Assembly (NCBI RefSeq): GCF_001278805.1
Contig: NZ_CP012602.1
Location: forward strand, 1,033,001-1,097,000
DNA length: 64,000 nt
Source of the DNA: Bacillus sp. FJAT-18017
GTDB taxonomy: Bacteria > Bacillota > Bacilli > Bacillales > Cytobacillaceae
Direction of reading: 5' to 3'
The translations under genes were made by a program, and so were the position numbers. Shown here piece by piece: positions 25,853-35,389 of this stretch (positions are counted from its first letter, which is position 1; every line of letters begins with the position of its first letter). Under the pieces are notes generated by a model, which searched no databases, was not told the origin of the DNA, and saw only the letters and a list, made by a program, of their open reading frames with translations.

Positions 25853-26875
25853 ATGTTTAAAGATAAAGTTTTACTAATTACAGGTGGAACAGGCTCATTC
25901 GGAAACGCAGTATTGAAAAGGTTTTTTGATACTGATTTAAAAGAAATCCGAATATTTTCTAGAGATGAAAAGAAACAGGATGACCTAAGAAAAACGTATA
26001 AAAGTAATAAAATAAAGTATTACATTGGCGATGTTCGTGACATTAATAGTGTTAAAAATGCTATGCACGGAGTAGATTATATATTTCATGCTGCAGCACT
26101 GAAACAAGTCCCATCTTGTGAATTTTTCCCTCTTGAAGCAGTTAAGACAAATATTATGGGAACAGATAACGTTATTACAGGTGCTATTGAAATGGGGGTT
26201 GAGAAAGTAATTTGTCTATCAACTGATAAGGCAGCGTATCCAATAAATGCAATGGGAATTTCTAAAGCTATGATGGAAAAAGTTTTTGTCGCAAAGTCTA
26301 AGACTGTTGATCCAAAAAAGACTTTAATATGTGGAACTCGCTACGGAAATGTTATGGCTTCTAGAGGTTCAGTTATTCCATTGTTTATTGAACAAATAAA
26401 AAATGGGCAACCTTTAACGGTTACTGATCCAAATATGACAAGATTTTTAATGAGTCTTGAGGAGGCTGTAGAACTAGTTGTCTTTGCATTTGAAAATGCC
26501 CAAGCAGGAGACATTATGGTCCAAAAAGCTCCTGCCTCTACTATAGGTGATTTAGCTATCGCGGTTAAAGAGTTATTTGGTGCTACTAATGAAATTAATA
26601 TTATTGGTACTCGCCATGGAGAGAAACTATATGAAACTCTTCTTACTAAAGAGGAGCATTTGGTAGCTCAGGACCTAGGAGGATTCTATAGAGTTCCTGC
26701 TGATAAACGGGATCTTAACTATGATAAATATTTTGTAGAAGGTAATGAGGAGTTACAAGAAGTTGAAGATTACAACTCTCATAATACTGAAAGACTAGGT
26801 ATCGAGGCAATAAAAGATAAACTTTTAAACCTGGATTATATACAAGAAGAATTGAAGAAATGGAGAGCTAGATAA
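25853..26875 (+). CDS. UDP-GlcNAc 4,6-dehydratase/5-epimerase (CapE/FnlA/WbjB-like)
   Basis: The 340-residue SDR has LLITGGTGSFGNAVLKRF, FHAAALKQVPSCEFFPLEAVKTN and LSTDKAAYPINAMGISKAMMEK, the marks of soluble FnlA/CapE enzymes. They turn UDP-GlcNAc into the L-configured 4-keto-6-deoxy sugar. The next two genes supply the reductase and the C2 epimerase, so the three form the classic UDP-L-6-deoxy-HexNAc module. GGGGGAAA precedes ATG. It ends exactly where the reductase begins. Confidence 0.92.
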   Translation: MFKDKVLLITGGTGSFGNAVLKRFFDTDLKEIRIFSRDEKKQDDLRKTYKSNKIKYYIGDVRDINSVKNAMHGVDYIFHAAALKQVPSCEFFPLEAVKTNIMGTDNVITGAIEMGVEKVICLSTDKAAYPINAMGISKAMMEKVFVAKSKTVDPKKTLICGTRYGNVMASRGSVIPLFIEQIKNGQPLTVTDPNMTRFLMSLEEAVELVVFAFENAQAGDIMVQKAPASTIGDLAIAVKELFGATNEINIIGTRHGEKLYETLLTKEEHLVAQDLGGFYRVPADKRDLNYDKYFVEGNEELQEVEDYNSHNTERLGIEAIKDKLLNLDYIQEELKKWRAR

Positions 26876-27730
26876 ATGAAATTACTAGTACTTGGTTCAA
26901 CTGGTATGGCTGGACATATGATTTCAATTTATTTAAAAGAAGCTGGTCATGAAGTAACCGCCTTTAGTAGAAGGCGGTTCAAGTATTGCAATAATATAAT
27001 TGGGGATGTTACGAATCTCTCTAACCTTGAAAAAATAATACTAGAAGGGGAGTACGATGCAGTAATTAATAGCATCGGGATACTTAATAAATCTGCGGAA
27101 GAAAATAAGTCACTAGCAGTTTTTTTAAATAGTTATTTACCACATTATTTAAGTGATCTTACGAAGAATATGAAGACTAGGGTTATCCATATGAGTACGG
27201 ATTGTGTGTTTTCTGGAAAAACGGGAGGCTATTCAGAAACTTCATTTAAAGATGGCAAAACTTTCTATGATCGCACTAAAGCATTAGGTGAACTGGAAAA
27301 CAATAAAGATCTAACTTTCAGAAATTCAATTATTGGACCAGATATGAATCAAAATGGTATCGGTCTTTTTAACTGGTTTATGAAACAACAAGGAACAATA
27401 AATGGTTTTAATAAAGCGGTATGGACAGGAGTAACCACACTTGCATTGGCTAAAGCTATGGAAAAAGCATTAGAACAGAATTTAACTGGCTTATATAATT
27501 TAGTAAATAATGAAACGATAAATAAGTTTGATCTACTTAAGTTATTTAACAAGTATTTGAGAAGTGAAAAATTAGAAATATTACCAAGTGCTAATGTAGT
27601 TATAGATAAATCACTTGTTAATAATAGAACAGATTTTGAATTTATAGTACCTAGTTATGAACAAATGGTGATTGAAATGAAAGAATGGATAGAAAATCAC
27701 AGGAATCTTTACCCACACTATATTGAGTAG
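26876..27730 (+). CDS. RmlD-type sugar-nucleotide reductase
   Basis: The 284-residue SDR begins LLVLGSTGMAGHMISIYL and has HMSTDCVFSGKTGGYSE and YDRTKALGE, where Y-x-x-x-K is seen, in the RmlD manner. It reduces the 4-keto group produced by the preceding dehydratase. It lacks the C-terminal cupin domain of CapF/WbjC (about 370 residues), and in size resembles WbvR, which leads to UDP-L-RhaNAc and then L-QuiNAc rather than L-FucNAc. The start follows the previous stop directly. Confidence 0.85.
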   Translation: MKLLVLGSTGMAGHMISIYLKEAGHEVTAFSRRRFKYCNNIIGDVTNLSNLEKIILEGEYDAVINSIGILNKSAEENKSLAVFLNSYLPHYLSDLTKNMKTRVIHMSTDCVFSGKTGGYSETSFKDGKTFYDRTKALGELENNKDLTFRNSIIGPDMNQNGIGLFNWFMKQQGTINGFNKAVWTGVTTLALAKAMEKALEQNLTGLYNLVNNETINKFDLLKLFNKYLRSEKLEILPSANVVIDKSLVNNRTDFEFIVPSYEQMVIEMKEWIENHRNLYPHYIE

Positions 27731-27744
27731 ATGGAGGACAAAAA

Positions 27745-28869
27745 GTGCGGAAATTGAAATTAATGACAATTGTTGGTACTCGTCCGGAAATTATTAAGTT
27801 ATCGGAGATTATAAAAAAATGTGATAAGTACTTTGAACATATATTAGTTCATACGGGACAAAATTATGACTATACCCTAAATGGGGTGTTTTTTGAAGAA
27901 TTGGGACTTAGATCGCCAGATTACTATCTAGAAGTTGTCGGTGATAATTTAGGGACAACGATGGGGAATGTCCTAGCTAAATCATATGAAATTTTAGTAC
28001 AAGAAAAACCAGATGCACTACTAGTTCTCGGTGATACAAATTCTTGTCTTAGTGTAATATCTGCTAAAAGGCTAAAAATACCAATCTTTCATATGGAAGC
28101 GGGGAATAGGTGTTTTGATGAGAACTTGCCGGAAGAGATTAATAGGAGAATTGTTGATCATACTAGCGATGTTAATCTATGTTATACAGAGCATGCTAGG
28201 CGGTATTTAAACTTCGAGGGTGTGCCTAAAGAAAGAACCTATGTGGTAGGATCTCCTATGGCAGAAGTTTTACAAGCTAATGCAGAAAAAATTATTAATA
28301 GTAAAGTCTTAGAAAAACTAGGTCTTAAAAAACGAAATTACATTTTACTTTCTGCACATAGAGAGGAAAATATTGATAATGAACAAAATTTTATGACATT
28401 AATGAATTCAATCAACACAATGGCAGAAACATATAATATGCCAGTTATTTATAGTACTCATCCAAGGAGTAAAAGTATTATAGAACAGCGTGGATTTAAA
28501 TTCCATCCAAATGTAAAAAGTCTTCTACCTTTCTCTTTTTCAGACTACAATAACCTTCAGCTTAATGCCTTTTGTGTAGTATCAGACAGCGGAACTGTTG
28601 CAGAAGAAGCATCCTATTTTAAATTTCCAGCTGTTTCTATTAGGACAAGTACCGAACGCCCTGAAGTATTTGATAAAGGAAATATGATCATTGGAAGTAT
28701 ATCAAAGGAACAAGTTTTACAAGCTGTAGCTATGGCGGGGGAAATGCATTCAAGTAATGATATTGGTGTAGATGTTAATGATTATATCGATCACAATGTT
28801 AGTATAAAGGTTGTAAAAATTATCCAGAGTTACACAGGTATTGTTAACAAAATGGTTTGGAGAAAGTAA
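27745..28869 (+). CDS. UDP-GlcNAc 2-epimerase-family enzyme (CapG/FnlC/WbvD-like)
   Basis: The 374-residue protein has GTRPEIIKLSEII, HTGQNYDYTLNGVFFEELG, LGDTNSCLS, HMEAGNRCFDENLPEEINRRI, SAHREENID and SDSGTVAEEA, all landmarks of the non-hydrolysing UDP-HexNAc 2-epimerases. Coupled to CapE-like and RmlD-like genes, it should set C2 of the L-sugar rather than make ManNAc. GTG at 27745 lies behind GGAGG. It completes the L-6-deoxy-HexNAc trio. Confidence 0.92.
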   Translation: MRKLKLMTIVGTRPEIIKLSEIIKKCDKYFEHILVHTGQNYDYTLNGVFFEELGLRSPDYYLEVVGDNLGTTMGNVLAKSYEILVQEKPDALLVLGDTNSCLSVISAKRLKIPIFHMEAGNRCFDENLPEEINRRIVDHTSDVNLCYTEHARRYLNFEGVPKERTYVVGSPMAEVLQANAEKIINSKVLEKLGLKKRNYILLSAHREENIDNEQNFMTLMNSINTMAETYNMPVIYSTHPRSKSIIEQRGFKFHPNVKSLLPFSFSDYNNLQLNAFCVVSDSGTVAEEASYFKFPAVSIRTSTERPEVFDKGNMIIGSISKEQVLQAVAMAGEMHSSNDIGVDVNDYIDHNVSIKVVKIIQSYTGIVNKMVWRK

Positions 28870-28926
28870 CTCTCACTCCTAAAGTATTAAATAGGAGAAA
28901 ACATGTTAAATAGAAGGTAGGTTTAT

Positions 28927-30129
28927 ATGAAAAAATTCTTGTTGTCAGTTGTGATCCCCACAAAAAATAGAGAAAAGTATGCAAGTGCAACTGTTAAGCA
29001 GATTTTAGACATTAATGATGATCGTATACAGGTTGTCATTCAAGATAATAGTGACACGCATGTTTTATCTGAACTATTGGATAATTACTCTGAAGATAAC
29101 AGATTAAAATATAATTACACACCAGGTACCGTATCATTTGTTGAAAATTTTAATTTAGCAGTAAGCCAAGCAGACGGAGAGTATTTGTGTATTATTGGGG
29201 ATGATGATGGGATAGTTCCACAAATTATTGACGTAGTAATGTGGGCGAAAAAGAATAATATCGATGCAATAAAACCAGAATTAAATGCGGTTTATTTCTG
29301 GCCTAATTCAGAAGCTCTCAAAAATAAATTGGACAATGGATACCTTAATATTAGTAAGATTACAGCCAAAGCAGAACTGTGTAAACCCCATATAGAAATA
29401 GAAAAGCTGTTAAAACAAGGAGCCCAACAATATCTTTCTCTTGATATGGTTAAGTTATATCATGGAATTGTAAAAAGAGATTGCCTTGACGAAATTAAAA
29501 AGGTTACAGGGAAATATTTTGGTGGATTGTCTCCAGATATATATATGTCTGTAGCTCTTTCCCTAACTGTAAACAAGATGGTTAAAATAGATTTCCCTCT
29601 TACTATTTCGGGAATCTGTAATAAGAGTGGTTCATCAGATTCCGCTACAGGAAAACATACTGGAAACTTAGAAGATGCACCACATTTTCGTGGACATAGT
29701 GAATATCACTGGTCAGAATTAGTTCCTAGATTTTATAGTGTGGAAACAATTTGGGCAGATTCAGCATTAGCAGCAATACATGATTTAAATCGAATAGATT
29801 TAATTAATAAATTTAACGTAGAATTCCTAGCTCTAAACTGTGTTTTAAAGTATCCACAATTTAAAGATAAAATAATACAGAGTTATAGTAGTTATTCTAA
29901 AAGAACGCATATTTCTCTTGTAAAAAGGTTGGAAATATATGTTTATAGACTCAAGAGTTTTTTCAAGAAAGTCAAAAGAAAATTAGGGAATAGGAAAAGC
30001 GATTATTATCGTGTAAGCGGGATCGAAAATATACTAATTGCTAATGAAACTTTACAGAAAAGATTGATAATGATTGAAATTGACAAGAATAAAGTAATAA
30101 ACTCATTAGAAAGCGCCATTAGAACTTGA
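28927..30129 (+). CDS. Glycosyltransferase family 2
   Basis: The 400-residue protein has LSVVIPTKNREKYASATVKQI and CIIGDDDGIVPQ, a GT-A fold with the DxD-type acidic motif. The C-terminal 100 residues are Lys-rich (SFFKKVKRKLGNRK) and may contact the membrane. It lies between the sugar-nucleotide genes and the flippase; a role in adding the L-sugar is plausible from adjacency only. Confidence 0.87.
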   Translation: MKKFLLSVVIPTKNREKYASATVKQILDINDDRIQVVIQDNSDTHVLSELLDNYSEDNRLKYNYTPGTVSFVENFNLAVSQADGEYLCIIGDDDGIVPQIIDVVMWAKKNNIDAIKPELNAVYFWPNSEALKNKLDNGYLNISKITAKAELCKPHIEIEKLLKQGAQQYLSLDMVKLYHGIVKRDCLDEIKKVTGKYFGGLSPDIYMSVALSLTVNKMVKIDFPLTISGICNKSGSSDSATGKHTGNLEDAPHFRGHSEYHWSELVPRFYSVETIWADSALAAIHDLNRIDLINKFNVEFLALNCVLKYPQFKDKIIQSYSSYSKRTHISLVKRLEIYVYRLKSFFKKVKRKLGNRKSDYYRVSGIENILIANETLQKRLIMIEIDKNKVINSLESAIRT

Positions 30130-30179
30130 AGTTTCTAAAAGTAACTTAATGACAGTAAGATGTAGAATGGGGCATTAAT

Positions 30180-31553
30180 GTGAAGAATTTATTTCAAAAA
30201 TATTTTTCTAATGAAAAAGATAAAGTTGTTATCAAAAATATTCTTGCTGCTTTTTTTATTAAGGGAGGGGCTCTTTTAGTTTCCTTTATTAACTTACCAG
30301 CTTTTATAAGATATTTTGATAACGAAGAAGTGCTAGGGGTATGGTTTGCAATTTTTTCTGTTTTAATATGGATTCTTACTTTTGATTTTGGAATTGGAAA
30401 TGGGCTAAGAAATAAATTAGTAGGAGCAGTACTACGTAATGATAAAACTGAAATTAGGCAAAATATTTCTTCAGCTTATTTCGTTATTGGTGCTATAACT
30501 GTTATAGTTTCTACAATATGCATTTTTGTCTTCCAATATATTAACTGGAATTCTATATTTAATATATCTGAAGAATTAGTATCCGCAGAAACAATGTACT
30601 TTGTAATAATATTTGCTTTTATCACAGTAATGTTACAATTCTTTTTGCGACTTATCTCCTTTATACTTTATGCATTACAAAAGTCAGCTATCAATAACTT
30701 TATGGCTCTAATAACAAGTGTCTTGCAATTAACATTTATATTAATAGCACCATCATTTGAATTAGAAACAAGCTTAAAAGTTTTGTCGATTGTATATTTA
30801 TTGTGTGTCAATTTGCCACTATTAGTTGCTACTATTTATGTTTTCACCACACCGGAGCTAAAAGGATGTTTCCCTAGTATAAATTATATTAACAGAGAAT
30901 CAGCAAGAGATATAATGTCACTAGGGGGAATATTTTTTTGGAACCAAATAATGTATACAGCTATTATTCAAACAAATCTTATTCTAATAACAAACCTTAT
31001 TGGGCCTGGAAGTATCGTAGAATATCAGGTTTATTATAAATTGTTTATGATTGCTGGTATGTTATTTAATTTGGCTCTCACACCTATGTGGTCAGCCATA
31101 ACAAAAGCCTTAGAGGAAAAAGACGGAAAATGGATTGCTAAGTATTTTGGGCTCTTAAATAAGTTGGTAATTATAGTAACCATAGCCCAGTTCCTTTTGG
31201 TCCCATTGGTACAATATATTGTGAATTTATGGCTAGGTCAAAATTATATAAACATAAATTATTTATACGCAATAGTATTTGCGATATTTGGTAGTATTTT
31301 CGTCTTTCAAAATGTCTTATCAACCTTTGCATGTGGATTAGGAAAGATGAAGCTACAAGCATATTTTTATACAATTGGTGTTATTTTTAAATTTGTTTTT
31401 ATAAATTATATAACTTCTATATATACGGATTGGATTATTATGGTTATCGCAGATATTATTATTTTAGCACCTTATTGTATAGTTCAAACCCTTGTGCTTA
31501 AAAGAATGTTTTCAAAGTTTACAACAAACAGTGAATTGAAGCTTAACGTTTAA
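30180..31553 (+). CDS. Wzx-type polysaccharide flippase
   Basis: The 457-residue protein has about 12 membrane segments and the MATE/PST-type pattern (AAFFIKGGALLVSFINLPAF at the first helix, GIGNGLRNKLVG after the second). It would move the undecaprenyl-linked repeat across the membrane for Wzy. Start is GTG at 30180. It is the last of the strongly AT-rich genes in the locus. Confidence 0.9.
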   Translation: MKNLFQKYFSNEKDKVVIKNILAAFFIKGGALLVSFINLPAFIRYFDNEEVLGVWFAIFSVLIWILTFDFGIGNGLRNKLVGAVLRNDKTEIRQNISSAYFVIGAITVIVSTICIFVFQYINWNSIFNISEELVSAETMYFVIIFAFITVMLQFFLRLISFILYALQKSAINNFMALITSVLQLTFILIAPSFELETSLKVLSIVYLLCVNLPLLVATIYVFTTPELKGCFPSINYINRESARDIMSLGGIFFWNQIMYTAIIQTNLILITNLIGPGSIVEYQVYYKLFMIAGMLFNLALTPMWSAITKALEEKDGKWIAKYFGLLNKLVIIVTIAQFLLVPLVQYIVNLWLGQNYININYLYAIVFAIFGSIFVFQNVLSTFACGLGKMKLQAYFYTIGVIFKFVFINYITSIYTDWIIMVIADIIILAPYCIVQTLVLKRMFSKFTTNSELKLNV

Positions 31554-31725
31554 TATTAGTGAGTATAATAACAAACTTTTAAAATACTTGAATGCTCTAA
31601 GCATTACTAGAATTTTGTAGTTCAGTACATGTAATTTAATATAACATGAGTATTATATCAATAAAAAAATCTCTAAAATTAGATAGAAAGTCTAATACCT
31701 ATATATTACTTTAGTAAAGGAAGGC

Positions 31726-33111
31726 ATGTCTATGTACAAAATAGCAGTTGCCGGAACAGGTTACGTTGGCTTAGTGGCTGGAGTTTGTTTTGCGGAAATA
31801 GGTCATCAAGTAACATGCGTTGATATCGACAAAGACAAAGTAAATTTAATGAAATCTGGCGTATCCCCGATATATGAGACTGATTTGGAAGAGTTAATGA
31901 GAAAAAATTATGCTTCAGGTAGGATTGATTATACCACGGATTACAAATCGGCTTACAAAGACGCTGATGCAATTTTTATTGGTGTTGGTACACCCGAGCA
32001 ACCAGATGGTTCGGCTAATCTTTCTTATATTGCAACGGTAGCTAGACAAATTGCTGAAAATATCGAAAAAGATTGTTTAGTAGTTGTTAAATCAACTGTT
32101 CCTGTAGGGACAAATGACAAAGTTGAGCAATTTATTAATGACTTTTTAGTAAATGACGTACGAGTTGAAGTTGCTTCTAACCCGGAGTTTTTAGCACAAG
32201 GGTCTGCGGTTCATGATACTCTTCGAGCTGAAAGAATCATTATCGGAACAGAAAGCAAGTGGGCAGAACAAAGGCTTATGGAAATTTATGAGCCATTCCA
32301 TTTACCGATTGTATCTGTTAACAGAAGATCTGCAGAGATGATTAAGTATGCGTCTAATGATTTCCTTGCACTTAAAATCTCTTATATGAATGATATTGCT
32401 AATCTTTGTGAATTAGTTGGTGCCGATATCCAGGATGTAGCCAAGGGTATGAGCTTTGATGAACGGATTGGAAGCAAGTTTTTGAATGCAGGTATCGGTT
32501 TTGGTGGCTCTTGCTTCCCTAAGGATACAAAAGCGCTAGAATATATTGCAAGGCAGAACGGTTATGAACTTAAAACTGTAAAAGCTGCAATCGATATTAA
32601 TAAAGAACAGAAAACTATGTTATACAAAAAGGCTAGAAAGCGTCTTATTACCTTTAATGGACTTAAGGTTGCAGTGCTTGGTCTTACATTTAAGCCAGGG
32701 ACAGATGATTTACGGGAAGCGGCTTCCCTTGAAAATGTTCCACTTTTGTTAGAACAAGGAGCAGATATCTTTGCTTTTGATCCTGTAGGTGCAAAGAACT
32801 TTTCTAAGGTGTATCCTGATGGACAAAATGGCAGAGGTACTATTACGTATGTTGACAGCCCTGAAGCAGCGCTAGAAGGAGCAAATGCATGCTTTATCTT
32901 CACTGAGTGGGGAGAAGTTAAAGCAGTAACTCCTGAAGATTATAAAATGTTGATGAGAACTCCTCTTGTATACGATGGCAGGAATATTTACAGTGTAAAC
33001 GATATGCAAGAAGTTGGGGTTGAGTATCATTCTATTGGACGAGCATCAACTAGCAGGAAGGGTACAAAGGAGTCGAAGGAAGTTGACCTACAATCAGTTA
33101 GATCCAAATAA
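31726..33111 (+). CDS. ugd: UDP-glucose 6-dehydrogenase
   Basis: The 461-residue enzyme makes UDP-glucuronate. It has the Rossmann start IAVAGTGYVGLVAGVCFAE, GVGTPEQPDGSANLSY, SNPEFLAQGSA and the catalytic-cysteine segment GFGGSCFPKDTKAL, plus the C-terminal FKPGTDDLREA. AAAGGAAGG precedes ATG. Its last codons overlap the following epimerase gene. GC content rises again here compared with the preceding variable genes. Confidence 0.95.
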   Translation: MSMYKIAVAGTGYVGLVAGVCFAEIGHQVTCVDIDKDKVNLMKSGVSPIYETDLEELMRKNYASGRIDYTTDYKSAYKDADAIFIGVGTPEQPDGSANLSYIATVARQIAENIEKDCLVVVKSTVPVGTNDKVEQFINDFLVNDVRVEVASNPEFLAQGSAVHDTLRAERIIIGTESKWAEQRLMEIYEPFHLPIVSVNRRSAEMIKYASNDFLALKISYMNDIANLCELVGADIQDVAKGMSFDERIGSKFLNAGIGFGGSCFPKDTKALEYIARQNGYELKTVKAAIDINKEQKTMLYKKARKRLITFNGLKVAVLGLTFKPGTDDLREAASLENVPLLLEQGADIFAFDPVGAKNFSKVYPDGQNGRGTITYVDSPEAALEGANACFIFTEWGEVKAVTPEDYKMLMRTPLVYDGRNIYSVNDMQEVGVEYHSIGRASTSRKGTKESKEVDLQSVRSK

Positions 33112-34111
33112 GGTCTATCTCATTACTGGTGCTGCTGGATTTATTGGGTATTACCTTTCTAGGAAACTACTAGACCAAGGCTGCAAGGTAATTGGGTTGG
33201 ATAATATAAATGATTACTACGATGTAAATCTTAAACATGCACGTTTACAGCAATTAGAACCTTATGAAAACTTTACTTTTATTAAGGGGGATATTGCAGA
33301 CAAAGGGCTTATCACCGAGATTTTTGAAGGGCATAAACCTAACATCGTGGTTAATTTAGCCGCCCAGGCAGGTGTTAGATATTCTATCGAAAATCCTGAT
33401 GTGTACATCCAGAGCAATATTATTGGGTTTTATAATATCTTAGAGGCATGCAGGCACTATCCGGTTGAGCACTTAGTATATGCTTCATCAAGTTCTGTAT
33501 ATGGAGCTAATAAAAAGGTACCATTTGAAGAATCCGATTTTGTTGATACCCCAGTGTCCTTATACGCTGCTACGAAGAAATCTAATGAATTGATGGCATA
33601 TACCTACAGCCATCTGTATAAGATTCCAGCAACAGGACTAAGGTTCTTTACTGTATACGGTCCGATGGGTAGACCAGACATGGCTTACTTTGGCTTTGCA
33701 GATAAGTATTTTGCAGGAGAGCCAATCAAAATCTTTAACAACGGTGACTTTGAAAACGATCTCTACCGAGACTTTACTTATGTTGATGATATAGTAGAGG
33801 GTATAGAACGTCTTTTAAGCAACCCACCTGTTGGAGATGTTCAACACAAAGTCTTTAACATTGGAAACAACAATCCAGAAAAATTGATGGTGTTCATTGA
33901 GACACTGGAAAAATGCTTAGGAAAAGCACTAGGCCGAGAAGTAGTTTTTGAAAAGGTATTTGAACCAATTAAGCCAGGTGATGTCCCGGCAACGTATGCT
34001 TCTACTGATGAACTGCAGAAAGCAGTAGGTTTTAAACCGAAGACTTCTATTGAAGAGGGCTTACAGAAATTTGCGGATTGGTACGTGGATTATTATAAAG
34101 TCAAATGGTAA
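33083..34111 (+). CDS. UDP-glucuronate 4-epimerase-like SDR
   Basis: The SDR has LITGAAGFIGYYLSRKLL, GLDNINDYYDVNLKHARL, SSSSVYGANKKVPFEESD, Y-A-A-T-K (Tyr-x-x-x-Lys) and YGPMGRPDMAYF, the exact features of UDP-GlcA 4-epimerases that make UDP-GalA. I choose TTG at 33083, ten bases after AAAGGAG, giving 342 residues; a longer frame from 33014 would add residues unlike the family. It overlaps ugd by 29 bases, so UDP-Glc to UDP-GlcA to UDP-GalA is encoded as a pair. A terminator ends the locus downstream. Confidence 0.9.
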   Translation: MTYNQLDPNKVYLITGAAGFIGYYLSRKLLDQGCKVIGLDNINDYYDVNLKHARLQQLEPYENFTFIKGDIADKGLITEIFEGHKPNIVVNLAAQAGVRYSIENPDVYIQSNIIGFYNILEACRHYPVEHLVYASSSSVYGANKKVPFEESDFVDTPVSLYAATKKSNELMAYTYSHLYKIPATGLRFFTVYGPMGRPDMAYFGFADKYFAGEPIKIFNNGDFENDLYRDFTYVDDIVEGIERLLSNPPVGDVQHKVFNIGNNNPEKLMVFIETLEKCLGKALGREVVFEKVFEPIKPGDVPATYASTDELQKAVGFKPKTSIEEGLQKFADWYVDYYKVKW

Positions 34112-34230
34112 AATCAATCATTCCTGCTAGACCTTATTATGGTTTGGTGGGTTTATTTGTTTATACAGAAAAAGTAATGTTGTTAAAAGGTTCCTCTATG
34201 TAATTAATGGAATCAAGAACATCAAGGTAG

Positions 34231-34258
34231 AAGGCGGCCACATTCATGGCCGCCTTTA
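34231..34258. terminator. Bidirectional terminator closing the polysaccharide locus
   Basis: AAGGCGGCCA pairs perfectly with TGGCCGCCTT around a 6-base loop. It lies between the convergent epimerase gene and the LCP pseudogene. An almost identical hairpin recurs at 37439-37466. Confidence 0.85.
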
Positions 34259-34278
34259 TCTAATAGTATATAAAAGTT

Positions 34279-35195
34279 CTAGGGGGCTTTTAAATCAGAC
34301 TGGATTTTTTGCTTTTCTTCTTCTGGAACAACATAATACCAAATTTTATTTATTGTTGATCCGCTACCTTTTATTTCGAACTGTTGTACGTTGCCTACGG
34401 CAGATTTATAATTTTTTTTGGATATCCATCATTTGGGCAAAGCTTAAGTTTGTCCGAACGTTTTTGCCGAGTGCATTGAAGATATCTCCGAAGTTTGTTA
34501 AAGAAGAGACGGAAGCCCCTTCTTTGATAACTGCTTGAATAATGTCACGCTGCTTATTTTGGCGGCCAAAATCACCCCTTGGCTCTTCATATCTCATTCT
34601 TGCATATTTTAATGCTGAATCACCATCAAGGGTGATTTGGCCTTTTGGGAATGTTTCTCCACCTGATGAGAATTTAAATGAATTCGTGACTGTAACTCCT
34701 CCTACCGCGACCACAATATCTTTGAAGCCTTCCATATTAATTTGAGCATAGTAATCGATCGGAATATCAAGGAAGTTTTCGACCGTATCCATAGACATTT
34801 CAACCCTGCCAAATGCATACGCATGGTTGATTTTATCCACTGTACCACGTCCAACAATCTCAGTCCGCGTATCCCTTGGAATGCTTAGCATTTTAACTGA
34901 CTTTTGATTTGGGTTAACAGTCAGGACAATGATTGTGTCTGAACGTCCTTTATCTCCTTCTCTTTCATAAACTCCGAGGAGGAGAAACGAGAAGGGTTCT
35001 TGCTTATTGAACATTACTTGTTCTGCTCTTTTTGGAGACTTATCCCGGTCAATTGGTGTGTGCATCCTATCGACCGCATTGGTTAAAGAATTATATACTA
35101 TAAAAGCGTAAGTACCCACAGCTACTACTAAGATTGATAATGTAACAATTAGAATGCGAAGCTAACGTCTTTTTTTACTTCTTTTCTGTTTTCAT
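34279..35195 (-). pseudogene. LytR-CpsA-Psr (LCP) family gene, disrupted at both ends
   Basis: LCP proteins attach glycopolymers to peptidoglycan. The 237-residue open core (35119-34406) has the LCP signatures FLLLGVYEREGDKGRSDTII, SIPRDTRTE and KINHAYAFG. Downstream of the run of eight A (near 34419-34426 on the minus strand) the frame stops, but the other frame continues with NYKSAVGNVQQFEIKG to a stop at 34279, as in intact LCP proteins. At the 5' end an ATG (35195) behind GGAGGGG stops after six codons (MKTEKK), and the expected membrane anchor lies in another frame behind a TAG. At least two lesions mean decay rather than one sequencing slip. Confidence 0.8.
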
Positions 35196-35389
35196 TTTTC
35201 CCCTCCGAATTGCTAGATACTCCTTTTAGGATAGTAAAAAATAGGAGTGTTGACCATATTGTATTGAAAAAAATGTAAGATCTTGAAGAAATTATATATA
35301 CTTAGTTGGTGTTTTAGATTAATTTGATATAATAAAAAATGTAAAGTAATGGGTTTTTGTGGACAATAAGTTAATAGGAGAAGAGTTGT

